Assembly (NCBI RefSeq): GCF_000005505.3
Contig: NC_016133.3
Span: 21,912,555 to 21,976,554 of the forward strand
Length of the DNA stretch: 64,000 nt
Reading direction: 5' to 3'
From: Brachypodium distachyon
Taxonomy: Eukaryota > Streptophyta > Magnoliopsida > Poales > Poaceae
Part shown: piece after piece, positions 32,733-43,638 of the stretch
Numbering within the stretch: position 1 is the stretch's first letter
Layout: each line of letters starts with the position of its first letter
Made by a program: the position numbers and the translations under genes
The notes under the pieces: generated by a model
Seen by the model: the letters and a program-made list of their open reading frames with translations, nothing else
What the model was told of the DNA's origin: nothing
Databases searched by the model: none

Positions 32733-32856
32733 TAACGAGGGAATGACCCTTCGAGTCCTCACCTAATAGGGGGCCCACACGACTCAAGATAAGAATACAT
32801 AATTAAGGAAACCAAATCAGGGTTTATCTCTAATTGTAACCGACCCGGACTCTAGA
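32733..32856 (+). repeat. Truncated 3' LTR
   Basis: The segment aligns with the start of the 25961 LTR (gaatgacccttcgagtcct, gggggcccacacg, actcaagataagaata). An internal deletion of about 70 bp removes sequence between 'cacacg' and 'actcaag'. Homology stops at 'actctaga'. A polypurine-like 'cacttaggggctaac' precedes it. Confidence 0.6.
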
Positions 32857-33265
32857 CATGTCCCAAACGGATATGCATAACCTCAAGGGCATCGGAAGAA
32901 TCCATCCCTTCCCACGGGGACGCCACTGTTAATCAGCAGGACAAATCCTTCACCTTGGTTATTACCCTCGAGTCCGCACTCGACTATTTATGGTCAACTG
33001 CGTCCTCGGGGGCTACTCCCACCGGGAGTACTCGAAGTCCGGTTTGAATTTACCTTTGGGAAGTCAGAGTTCGACTCGGAGTCAGCAAACAGGTCGTATT
33101 GTTTTATTCCCAAAAGGGAAAAATTTCACCAAGGTTTACAAAGATATTAAATTACAATCTTGAGTCCGATCGCCACTGCACACAGTCGCAACCGAACTCG
33201 GGGGCTACTCCCATCGTGAGCGTCGCGCACCCGGTAGAACATTTTCTACATTCAGAAGCACATTG

Positions 33266-33925
33266 CTATCTACTACGACGGGAGGTGGGTCCCTCCTTTG
33301 CTGCTTCCCACTGCCGGATCATGTGTAGGGTTGCCGTCTGTCCTGCTTCCAGGAACGACCCTATACCATGGTTGAGAGCAGTCGGCAAAGTAGCGACTCG
33401 CCAAAGATCCAACTTTGGGCAGTTGACTCGCACAAATGCGAGGGCAATCTTGGCACCCTTTACCAGTTGAAGGCGCACCAGTTCCTTCACCTTTTCCTTG
33501 CCGTGAAACTTCACTATCAGGCTCCCCAGTCTTGGAGGCACGTTTTCTCGCGGCCATAAGGCCCGATGAGTCAAAGCCAACATATCACGGCAGGAAGCAA
33601 AGTATTTCCTGACTTGTTCAACCCGATTGCTCAATAGCATTAGGTCATAGCTCCTCGATTGATCCAGCCAAAAAGATGACTGATCGTGAGCTCAACGAGT
33701 CTGAACTGCAGCATTCACTCTGGCTTTCTCATCGCGAGAATCAAAGCGAACATCTGCACGTAAGATAAAGATATTATTTGCAGGGTGCAAGAAGAGACAA
33801 AAGCCCATATATTGGAGTTGACTGCTCAAGTTTCGAAGTTCCCCAAAAACAAACTCTTCCCGGTTGACTGCAGCCTTCAGTCTAGCCTTGCTGATTTGAG
33901 CGTCACTCAGTGTGTCGCGCTTCAA
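33266..33925 (-). pseudogene. Second antisense extra ORF, copy 2
   Basis: Two open stretches lie on the minus strand. The upstream one (33925-33692) contains KARLKAAVNREEFVFGELR, matching the first element. The downstream one (33640-33266) contains WPRENVPPRLGSLIVKFHGK and later FVRVNCPKLDLWRVATLP, composition typical of a real exon. Function is unknown. Splice sites are uncertain. Confidence 0.5.
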
Positions 33926-34197
33926 CTTAGCCAGGCGAGCCTCACTGCCTTTGGGAGAGAGTTGATTCGGCTTGACCCTTTTTGCCTGGGTCGGCTTGAG
34001 CGCCGCTAGAAGAAGCTGCCTTTGCAGTTGGGATCTGGCGATTTGTTTGTCTTTTTTCCCTCTGTGTGAAAAAGACTTAGGTCACTTCTTCATTTAGCAA
34101 AACCTCCTTCAGGAGTCGAGTCAAAAATCTTAGATTTCATTTCAAAAACGCTCAACTAGAGCAGTTCTTTACAAACAAAAGAACAGAAGAAGAAGAT

Positions 34198-36521
34198 TCA
34201 CAAGCGAGAAAGGGAATTAAATATCTCTAGTGAAAGATCGCCCACCTCCGGGCCACCGGATGCGGCTAAATCTATCTGCTCGACTGATTTGCGAGGTTGC
34301 CACGACGAGATCGTAGCCAACTCTTTGCCCTTTCCCATAAAGGGTCTTAGGTTGATCTTGTCACCTGCCTTCAATCGAGTCGACTGAGAGGCCACTCGGC
34401 GCAGAATATCTTCCTCAACACCATGCGCAGAGGCAAGCGTGAAGAATAGTTCAGCATCAGCCATCAACTGAACTCGGCAGTACCTCTGTACCAGGTCATG
34501 ACTCAAAGTAAAGAAGTCGATGAGTCCGTTCAGCGACTCTGGAAGTGGCCCATCAGGAAACATTTTCCTGATCACATTGGTCAATATCTTTGTCACCTGC
34601 CGGAACTTGCCTTTGGCTTCGGCATTGACACCTTCGACAGCTTCTAAGGCGTCAGTAAAGCTCTGGCTTTTCTTCTTAAACTGAGCCTCGGTAGAGGCAT
34701 CAAGAGTTCCTGCAAAGGAAAAAGCAACAGTTAAACTTTGCACAAGAGATTAAAAGCTCCCTAATGGCAGATACAAATGCTCACCAGCGACAGATCGAGC
34801 AGCCCGTTCGAGTCGCTTAGTCCAAGCTTTCTCTCGCTCTTTCTCTGCGGAAAGATGAGAGTCCACAAGTTGCTGAAGACGGCACTTCTCGACAGCCGCT
34901 CCCTCTAGTCCTTGACGACATTGATCCAGCTCTGCTTGGAGTCGATTGCGTTCTGCTTTCGTCTTCTCGAGCTCATCAATAAGATTGTCATGGAGAGGAT
35001 GATTGGTTGAACAATTGCAGTCTCAAGTCATTTCTTGAGCATCACTCCCACCGGGAGGCAAAATCCAACAAAAAAAGACAAACTGTTTACTTACATGCTG
35101 ACTCGAAGCCGGAATTGTTGCCTGAGGAAGAGTCGACTCGTCTGGTCGACTCCGTCCGCTCACTTCCGGGGGGTTAGCTGCTGAAGCTTCTTCCGGTTGA
35201 GCTGCCTTGTTTTTAGTTGGCTGGTCCGACCCTTTCGAGTCCAGACCAGTCGACTCAGCCTCGGTAGCCTTTTTGCTCTCGCTTGAGCCACCAGTATGGC
35301 TGAACAAGAGTTTTCAGAGGTACAATAAAATCTCTAGAACGCTGAAACAGAATCGCCGAATTGCTTACCTACTGCGGTCAAACCGAGCAAGAAGGCCACA
35401 ACGACGAGCCGCAACGAGCCCGCCGGACTTGCTTCTTTTAAACGCAGGTACAGACACCGACGACTCGACATTCGGGTCCCTCATGCCCATTGATCGGGTC
35501 GGTACCAGCGGGCTACTGTCTTCTCTGCCGCGGTTTTTTGCCGGTGGAGAAACGCTGCTCGGCTCATTGTCGGGTCCCTGAAGTCAAAAGCATAATCAGA
35601 AATACAGTTCAGGTCAACGTGATTTGTTAAAAGTCTCGGAGACTACCTTTTCCTGGGGCCTATCAGGCCCATAAGGAGCCACTGGAGGGTCAATCTCACA
35701 TCTGACTTATGCAAGTCAGTGAGCCATCTAACCTGTCGACACACCTCAGTCGAAGGAATCTCTAGTGTGCTTATCCGGGTCGGGTCACGAATCCCTTGAT
35801 ATGCCCACAAGGGATGAGCACGAGCTTGGATTCTCCTCCAGATAAAAGCAGCAATGAGGTGGATTCCCGTCACCTTCAGCTGAGGAGTCTCCATGAGAGA
35901 CAAGACCTAGGCCATCATAGTTTCGGCTTCTTCGCCCTCTGTCTCGCTTAACTTATGACTCCAGGCCGCCGTCTTCTTCACAGAAGATGTTGCGGAGAAT
36001 TCAGGAAGACTAAAACCGCACCCCTCAGCAGGCGCGTCCATGACATAAAACCACTTCACTCTCCATCGAGGAAGAGACTCCCTCGCTCGGAGGTCGAAGA
36101 ATTTGGCATCTGCATGAACTTGAATGTCCACCCAGCCAATTGCATCTTTTCCTTGACGCTTGATTGTGAACATTTTCTTCCAAAGACCCAGGTGTGGGCT
36201 TATCGCAAGGAAGCATTCACACAGCGTCACGAAACACACAATGTGAAGATAGGAGTTTGGGGAAAGATTGTGAAGTTGGAGCCCGTAGGCCAAAAGCAAG
36301 CTAGGAAGGAAGTAGTGAACCGGGAAAGCTAAACCACGGGTGATAAAATCATAATGCACTACCTGTTCTCCGTGCATGGGACAAGGGATTACCTCCTCGC
36401 TGGAAAATCGCACATGTCCGGGTCGCGGGGATAGCAACCCTTCCTCTTGCATGCCAGCTACCCTCTTGCGATCCATGGCAGACAACGGCCAGGCGTTCGC
36501 GGTCTTCTTACTCTTCCCTAT
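34198..36521 (-). pseudogene. Antisense extra ORF with 'putative gypsy type transposon' domain, copy 2
   Basis: The equivalent of the 4847 start is ATA at 36521-36519 (minus strand: I-GKSKKTANAWPLS), so the start codon is lost. An internal ATG at 36485 could still serve. The domain exon runs to 35907 and contains EEGLLSPRPGHVRFSSEE, AYGLQLHNLSPNSYLHI and SPHLGLWKKMF, with a stop after MMA. A continuation in another frame follows at 35903-35643. Further exons lie at 35307-35023 and 34743-34198 (the latter with RKMFPDGPLPESLNGLIDFF). It is expressed, if at all, opposite to the retrotransposon. Confidence 0.7.
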
Positions 36522-36654
36522 CTCACTGGGTCGAAAGATTTCTTATCCTTAGCAAAGAACACGAAGGGTTATTGGCTATGGAGGCTAAAACCTTGGGCGT
36601 CTGAGCTTTGTTCGTGGGAAGGAAGAAGGGTTAAACTAATTTACCCTACCTCCG

Positions 36655-36663
36655 TTTATATGC
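36655..36663 (-). promoter_or_regulatory. TATA box of antisense ORF, copy 2
   Basis: CATATAAACGG on the minus strand lies about 135 bp upstream of the original start position, the same spacing as in the first element. Confidence 0.5.
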
Positions 36664-37258
36664 TTACTTTGGCAGAAAATCCAGGCCGCACGATTTCGTT
36701 TGTGACCACGTGTTCCGCATCAACCGGAATATGAAACGGCAAGGATGGAAATAACCGCCTACTTCGTGGGCGCGGGAATCAATAAGATCATCATTGTGTC
36801 TTGTTTACTGCGCGAAGTCTGATCGTTTTTCCACTGACGCACGCCAATAGTGCGTCTAGCTGTCAGGCTAGACTGTGCACCCAGACACATCGGCTGACCA
36901 AACGGCTCTTCACCTTCAACAGGTATGTCATCCATGACGAAGTCTGACTCGAATATCATGACTTGAAACTATCTTTCATACAGGATAATGGAGTTTACCA
37001 TAAAAATGTTAAGACTCGTCTTGAGTCTCGCTCGTGAATACAAGGACTCTAATTCGAGTCGCTTACTAACCAACTGTTGGTTTTTATTGGTTAAAGATTT
37101 CGCATAGTCAGCTATTGTTTATTTTTACTTACACAAGTAAAATCAGGTCGACAACCTTAACATAAAACAGTCGATTTCATATAGTCGACACGACTGGGTC
37201 GCACCAGCTGCGTCACCTCACTTCATGGATTTCATCCACGGAGCCTGGAGCTGGAAAT

Positions 37259-38605
37259 TCACTTGTCGTGCAGTTCCCTATCACTCGGAAGAAACATACT
37301 GCCGCGGCAATTCAGAACCTTTTCCTTGCACCACTGTACAACAGATTTGGGAGGAGAAGAGACCGGTACCAATGACATGCGCGTCGAGCTGTGTGGAGAC
37401 CACCACTGCCTTCCACGCTCAAGATGTCCTCCTGCCTCCTCATCCTGCAGATGGTAGGACCCATCTTCTACCACAGTCGTCGGCAACAACAGCCCGGCGC
37501 GCATCTGCTCCGGCTCGACCCGCTCATGCTCCTCGGAGAGCTTCTTGGGCAGGTAGTGTGGGGAGCTATGCCAAACAAGCTCCAGCGGCAAATCACTTCT
37601 GCCAACTGAGTACGCTTTCTCCTTTTTTGGCAAAATGTAGCAGTGGGCACACATCATCAGGACTCCGTCAGGCAACTGCAATCCGCTGTCGGCAAGCATG
37701 CCGTGCCCGTGCCCAATTGCCGGCTCGAAGCCGTAGCGATGGCTTTCCTGGATTGCACGGACGAAAGACATGTACATGGGAGACGGAGCAGGGGAATTTC
37801 TTCCATGGATGGCCATTTCGGCGATAAGCTCCGTCATCCCCACACGGGCGGCGCTGAACTGGGACGGCAGGAGCTCCGCGCAGCTCGCGGCCATCCTCAT
37901 GACGTCCGCCGACTCGGATACGCGGAACACCGAAATCATCTTCAGGTTCTTCTCCCACGCCGTGTCGTGCTCGTAGGACATCCATAGGCATGCCTTCCTC
38001 TCCCTGCTGAGACCTCCTTCGCTTCCTCGGAGCCACCATGGCTGAAGCAAGATCACCGCGGTGCCGCCGCCCATCCTCATGGACAACTCCACTGCTTTCC
38101 CAGCCGTCAACGCCGGAACCATCAGCGACGGAAGGAACGTTAACATCTTTGGACGGCTGCAGCTGACGAATTTGAAGAAATTCTCGGCGCCGTCTGCTAG
38201 CCTCTCGAACCTTCTCACCGTGGCCTCGGTCAGATCATCATCTTGGATTCCATTTTCACGGCTGAAGGGCATGAAGCGCTTGGCCACGCGAACCATGCGC
38301 CGTGTCAAGAGTTGCTTCTGAGTTCTGATCCGCTGCGTAGATTGTGGGTTTCTGTTGCCGCGTCGTAAGATGGCCTTGCCTTCCCTGATCACGCGCTTCA
38401 GCTTCGCCTTCCACCGGAGTAAAGGGGGCTGCGTGATCTGCCAATCTTCACACATGGAGACGATGGTTTCCAGCTTGAGCACGGCCATCTCTACTCGCTC
38501 CGCTTTGATCTCGTTGCTCTCGCCATCGCCATCTTCTCCTGATAGAAGCGAAGATAATCTTCTCACCGCCTCTCCGGCAACAGCAGATCCGACTATTTCC
38601 GCCAT
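37259..38605 (-). CDS. DUF1719-like grass protein, 448 aa
   Basis: This is an intact, intronless ORF from ATG 38605 to TGA 37261-37259. The N-terminus MAEIVGSAVAGEAVRRLSSL resembles the start of the coiled-coil region of NLR proteins. The whole protein matches a monocot-expanded family that I believe is DUF1719 (moderate confidence). No NB-ARC or LRR follows. A basic stretch KAKLKRVIREGKAILRRG is followed by VRRFERLADGAENFFKFV and a C-terminal WWSPHSSTRMSLVP. The same blocks occur in the paralogue at 59171-60403. The gene is minus-strand and its stop codon abuts retrotransposon sequence (break near 37250), so its 3' UTR must be element-derived. Biochemical role is unknown. Confidence 0.8.
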   Translation of the reverse strand: MAEIVGSAVAGEAVRRLSSLLSGEDGDGESNEIKAERVEMAVLKLETIVSMCEDWQITQPPLLRWKAKLKRVIREGKAILRRGNRNPQSTQRIRTQKQLLTRRMVRVAKRFMPFSRENGIQDDDLTEATVRRFERLADGAENFFKFVSCSRPKMLTFLPSLMVPALTAGKAVELSMRMGGGTAVILLQPWWLRGSEGGLSRERKACLWMSYEHDTAWEKNLKMISVFRVSESADVMRMAASCAELLPSQFSAARVGMTELIAEMAIHGRNSPAPSPMYMSFVRAIQESHRYGFEPAIGHGHGMLADSGLQLPDGVLMMCAHCYILPKKEKAYSVGRSDLPLELVWHSSPHYLPKKLSEEHERVEPEQMRAGLLLPTTVVEDGSYHLQDEEAGGHLERGRQWWSPHSSTRMSLVPVSSPPKSVVQWCKEKVLNCRGSMFLPSDRELHDK

Positions 38606-38985
38606 TGAATTGCAGGGTAGGTGGAGCAGGTAACAATTGCGTGAGGATGAAGGTGGAAAATGTTATGGCGGCGGCGTACATGTGCTCCAGAATATGGTAA
38701 GAACAAGACACCGTGCTTTCAATCTTGACAGCTCTCTGGTATTAGTCTAAACGATTTTCTTAACGTGTAGGTTACACATGGCCCCACGATTTACAGTCCA
38801 AGTTCCAGCTATAAGAAATTAAATTAGAAAAAAAGTTGTGTGAAAGAGACTAGTAAAAGAATGGGAATATGGGAACTAAAATTAGACTTATCAAGTCAAG
38901 CATTTTAGAAGTTCTAATTGTGTTGCCTTTTACACAGGCTTCTCTGACTTGTTCTTTGTCTTTTGAAGATAACTCATAATTAAAA
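38606..38985 (-). other. 5' flank of the DUF1719-like gene
   Basis: This is probable promoter and 5' UTR sequence. I see no strong TATA box. It ends at the 9-bp repeat TAATTAAAA that flanks the Mutator-like element. Confidence 0.4.
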
Positions 38986-39069
38986 GGGACCGTGTCTAGG
39001 AAGTGCGCACGCACCCCCTGGCCTTAGGCGGTGCTCACTTCCGACAAACAATGTTCGGAAGAGCTGAGT

Positions 39070-40790
39070 CTACACGGCAGCTCGCCAGCTCCCACACGCG
39101 GCTTCCCACACCGGGCAGCTCCCACAGGCGGCCTTCGCACACTTGGGTTTCCCTCTTAATCGGCCATCAGTCCGCCACTTCCTCCCACTCACTCACTAAA
39201 GATTGTTGCTACCAACAAGACATAAGATTTGCTCTGCTCCAAAATTACTTCCAGCAAACAACCAAATTATCTCCAGCAAAAAATCTCAGAAATCAGAGCT
39301 GGAAAAATAAACCTGAAGGACACTTTTTTTTTCTGTTGAGTTAAAACTTCACCATCTTGCTTATATCATTGAACATAAGGTTAACATGATGCAACTTGTA
39401 ATTTTGGTACAAATCTAAAACCTGAGACACACCTAGAAGATTCAATATTCATGGAATATATCAGAATTACATCAGAAGAATCTTTTTGGAGAAAAGTAGC
39501 GATATGTCAGCTTCAATGAAAAAAGTGCGTCTGTTCAACATGAGACTACAAAACAAGCACTTCAACTCAGATAAACTAATTATGCCAGGTGTTTCGTGTG
39601 TTCAGCCACTTGCTATGGCAACAAAATAACATGTGCTTGGAGTAATCTCTGTTGATGCAAAAGTCCCCTGCAAAAAACAATATAAGAACAGTAGAAAATT
39701 AGAACAGCCGCTGGCATATATCGCAGCTACTACATAACAAAAATAAAATGTTATAAAAATCAAAGTTTATATCAGTGCACAAAGTTACATGTAAATTCAA
39801 ATATACAAATGCCTCGCAGTAGAATAAGCGCATAAAAACACTTCTGAGAACCAATATGCATAGACACCCCACAATAGAACTTATCAATCATGTGAAACAT
39901 TCGACAATAACTACTTCAATTTGTTTGCAAGCAAGAAGATACTCGATAGATACCTCGAAGCACTTAAGAATCGGATGGCACCTGCAGGTGCCTGCAAACA
40001 CTTACACATCCAATGATCCAAACTGAAAAGTCCCACCATCCTCAAAAACAGGATGTAAATTATCACTCAGACCAATGTTGAAATTGTTGTTAGAACATGT
40101 TGCTTGTAACAAGAATAGGGTAGAGATCTCTCACTGCACTGATGCATTAAGTCATATAAAATTTGGCATCTAGAGTAGCATAAACATGTTACACAATTCC
40201 TAAGCATCTTGATCTCATATCAAAGCCTTTAGTTATTGGGAACGAATTTATATCTCAATTTTCAATCTGGAAGTTCATGCAAAAGAAACATCTCCATAAT
40301 TTACACATACACACAACGAACATATGCCTTTACATAGACACAAACAATAGTAGTGGCATTCAACATAGTTCGATTCATCTCCATAATGGAAACACAAAAT
40401 TATTACCTTCCACTGTGGGCGAGTAGAGCAAGCATGGCAGAGAATTCGCAATTGAGGGAGCAAAGGAGGGAGGCGGTGACCTGCTGGGCAAGACAGCCAT
40501 AGTGGAGCTGGATGTGAAACTCAGGGAGCCACCTCCTTTGCTCTATCAGATCTCCCTCCGTTTTATAAGAACTCCACACATCTTCCAAAATTTACTTTGT
40601 CCAAGCTCACAAGTCGATTAAAAGCTCACAGAAATTACAACCAAGTATGCTAAGCATTCAGCATGTATATAGGGAGATGTAACTTTTAACATCACAATTA
40701 CATTTATAAAATCAGGAAAGTAACTCTTAACATTAAAATTACATCTACTTAACTAATAAAAAATAATTGTTACACACTGAAACTACATCT
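39070..40790. other. Noncoding interior of the Pack-MULE
   Basis: This is AT-rich sequence with a short GC-rich start that includes two 'cagctcccaca(c/g)gcggc' units near 39086 and 39117. No recognisable exon is seen. It may hold introns or UTRs of the captured genes. Confidence 0.35.
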
Positions 40791-40797
40791 AGCCGAA

Positions 40798-41370
40798 TCA
40801 TAAAGTAACTCTAAGCCAGAATTTACAACAAGCACTAGAATAGGAGAACACACAGAGGCACAGGAGATAGGGGATTAACCTGGTAGCCCGTGGTTCTAGG
40901 AGATAGGGGCATGCTAAGCACATTGCACTACGGCGGGGAGCCTCTCCAGAAGGTGAGGAGGCAGGGGCCATGGGATGACAAGGGCGCAGCAGCCAGGCCG
41001 CGAGGAAGGTTGGGTCGCGGAGCACAGAGCCCCAGCGGCGGGAGACGGAGTGTAAGCGGAAGGGCAGGACGTGTGCGAGCACCTCGACAGAAGGTCGTCC
41101 AGGAGCGCCGCCCAAACGCGGGCCTTCATCCGGACATCAGCGGCGTGGAGGATTGCGGCGGTGGAGGAGGAGGAAGGAGGGGCTCCTCTCCGCGGTCGCG
41201 CTGTTGGGGATGGGTGGTGGGCACTGGGCTCTGGATAAGGTTCACGGAGGACGTGGTCAGAAGAACACCATGCGTCTGATCCCATCCGACGACCCACGCC
41301 CGTGAGCACCGCGTAGGGCGAGATCGTGCTCGGGCACATAAGAGATTTGGCGAAACAACGAGCATTTAGC
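40798..41370 (-). pseudogene. F-box-like gene fragment
   Basis: On the minus strand, two overlapping frames together resemble an N-terminal F-box region. One frame (41372-40914) contains PSSSSTAAILHAADVRMK. The other (41115-40798) contains VEVLAHVLPFRLHSVSRRWG followed by SVLRDPTFLAAWLLRP. The L-x-VSRRW-x-x-x-LRDP-x-FLA pattern is typical of grass F-box proteins. A frameshift near 41110 separates the two parts. It lies inside the Pack-MULE and is probably a captured fragment. Confidence 0.45.
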
Positions 41371-41599
41371 ATGTATATAAAACAATCAGAAAAGTAACAC
41401 TTAAGATTAAAACTACATCTCCTGAATTCATAAAAGTAATATCATATGTTGAAACTACATCGAACAAAATCATGAAATAACTCTTAACATGGAATCTACA
41501 GCTAGCTCACTTGGATGTAAAATTTAACAATGAAGATACATTCAACAAGAAATGTGATCCAATTCTTTTCCAAAGACTGATGGAAATGGACGCATATAG

Positions 41600-41864
41600 A
41601 AGTTATTGCTGGTGCTCAACATAGAAGTGCCTGATGAAGAAGAAGGTGGAAAGGTCGTACCAGGACGCTGTCGTGGTTATCAACACATACGAGGGCAAAC
41701 ACAACCATCCCATCCCGGCCACGCTCTGCGGCAACCAGCACCAACTGCACCTCCACCTCCCCGCTGCACATCACCCCCACTTGAACAACACCAAGTCCGG
41801 ATGCCGGTGTCGCCTGCCCCCTTCTTCCCTCCCGCCTAGCGCCTTCCGGCTTCCTCATTATTAA
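41600..41864 (+). pseudogene. WRKY transcription factor zinc-finger exon fragment
   Basis: After an AG acceptor at 41598-41599, in the phase of the conserved WRKY intron, the exon reads (R)SYCWCST, then a TAG stop, then KCLMKKKVERSYQDAVVVIN and TYEGKHNHPIPATL. This is the C-x5-C and H-x-H zinc-finger half of a WRKY domain. The stop sits where the family has glutamine (CAG to TAG). The WRKYGQK half is missing upstream, so only the last exon was captured. The tail after the zinc finger is histidine- and proline-rich. Non-functional as seen. Confidence 0.85.
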
Positions 41865-42851
41865 TGGGTATGCAGAAATAATTAATAGAGAACTCATCAG
41901 GTTGTATAAGAGTTACAAATAGATGGGCATGATTTCTCACTGTTGTCTAGATTTTATACAATTTTTCTAGCAACCTACAAAGCAACAACCCTATGTGAAA
42001 TACCTACAATGACCATATGAGTTCCTAGTGTAGACCATATGAGCTCGTAATCAAGCCCACTAATAAGAAAAGAAGAACAAAATCCGAATGCAAAATGAGG
42101 GCATTATTACATGGCAAACACACAATAATACAGCAGTGCTTGATTGAAGGCATACCATTGCCATTAATCTCATCACAACACAAGCTCCTCTGACGTGTAG
42201 AAGCCATGGCAGAGCCCTGACGTGCCTCCCTACAAACCACTGTGCACCAAACGTCTTCAGAATCAAAACAGAAAGAAAAACAAGTTAAAAGCGACAAAAA
42301 AATTGCAGGCCTTTCTCCCTCATTGCTCCGCCGGGCAACAGCAGAACAGCCCACGAGCACGCATCCGTTGTCCTTCCGTTCGCCGAGGAACCTGTACTTC
42401 GATACAGACATGTCAGCGCCGTCGCACAGCTCGCCACGGATCTGCTTCCTTCAGTTGCACATCACAGCGATGGGGTTATAAAATCATAGCACAGCCCAGT
42501 AAATCAGTGTTACCTGGTGAAATCAAGCGGCACTCGAAATTATCGGGACGCTTGCCCGCTTCCTACCTTCACGGGCGTTGTCTTCGTCCTGACCTCCGCA
42601 GCGGCGCGACGGCTCAAAGGCGCATTGGCTTTGGCGGCGGGCCCTCCTCCTCGCCTCCGGCGGCGCTGCCCCTCATCCACGGTCGTATGTCTCCTCACCT
42701 CCGCGGCGGCAGACGACTCTGCGGCGCGCCCTCCTCCTCACCTCCGTGACGGCGCGACGGCTCGGTGGCGCGGCCATCCTCCTTGCCTCCCAGGCGGCGC
42801 GATGGCGCGGCTATCCTCCATGTCGGCGCGACGGCTCGGCGGCGCGTCCCT
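41865..42851. other. Pack-MULE interior, GC-rich degenerate repeats before the hAT insertion
   Basis: From 42570 the sequence is very GC-rich with repeated 'ggcgcgacggctcggcggcg'-like units. Open frames here are a by-product of composition. The part after the hAT element (46936-47090) is also GC-rich at first. Confidence 0.4.
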
Positions 42852-43115
42852 CCTGGGAGTCCGGATGGCAACCGCCGGGTTCGGGTCCGGGTCATGTCTT
42901 ACCAGACCCGAACCCGGCCGCCCGCCCCGTCACCCGGACCCGGACCTGTACCCGACGTCGGGTCTAAAAAAATTCTCAGACCCGGACCCGAGTCGGGTCT
43001 CGGGTACCCACGGATAAACCCGACCCGTTTCACACAAATAAACAGCAGGCCAACAACATTACAGCAATGGTAATTGGTAATATTGTGTACACCAAAACAC
43101 AATTATAAAACTGAA

Positions 43116-43225
43116 GTGCATGACAGCAAAATGCAAAGACACATGCATAACAAGTTCATCCATCAGGTGCATAACAGCAAAGTGCAAAGACACATGCATA
43201 ACAAGTTCATCCATCAGGTTCAATC
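43116..43225. repeat. 51-bp tandem repeat inside hAT 3' region
   Basis: Two copies of a unit with 'gcaaagacacatgcataaca' and 'gttcatccatcaggt' lie 51 bp apart. It is noncoding, between the transposase stop and the left terminus. Confidence 0.85.
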
Positions 43226-43638
43226 AACCGTTCAACTACTTCAAGTGCAGCACAAGTGCACAACACACAAGCTGACAAGCATAACACTAACAGCATAAGG
43301 TTCATCCATACAAGTTCAGATTTCAGACATTACACAAATATAGTAAAGTAAACAGTTTTCAACCATCAAAGAACACAGGTTACAGAGCAGCAATCTTCAG
43401 TTTCAACATCTTGAATTCTTGATTCTTGAAGCATCCAACAGCAGTGCATCAATGGTCTCGCAACTCAAAATGCTTAGTCCTAGTTCAAGCAAAACATTTA
43501 TAACTATTTAATAGAAAAAAATGCTAGTAACGTGAAAGAACAATTTATAACTACTTAATAACCTGATTTCCTTCTTGGATGTCTTGAAGACAAGTCGAGA
43601 AGCTAGCTTCACTTTTATGAGTATCTACAAAGAACAAA

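Larger units (their letters stand above)
25961..32856 (+). mobile_element. Non-autonomous Tat-like Gypsy element, split by a solo LTR
   Basis: The 5' LTR (25961-26396) is followed by a primer-binding-site-like TGGCGCCGACCGTGAGG at 26398. About 2.2 kb of internal sequence without gag or pol comes next. A nested solo LTR occupies 28589-31986. The element tail (31987-32732) is followed by the first 124 bp of a 3' LTR (32733-32856, starting TAACGAGG in place of TGACGAGG). The tail matches the 6.0-6.2 kb tail of the first element. The lack of gag-pol makes it a deletion derivative. Confidence 0.7.
32857..37250 (+). mobile_element. Internal fragment of a Tat-like element with antisense ORFs
   Basis: This is homologous to about 1250-5590 of the first element and has the same order: 'gggggctactcccaccggga' motif, second antisense ORF, main antisense ORF, then a spacer containing 'gccaatagtgcgtctagctgtcaggctagac'-like sequence. 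It has no LTR and no pol. Its right break at about 37250 lies within about 10 bp of the stop codon of the minus-strand gene at 37259. Confidence 0.7.
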
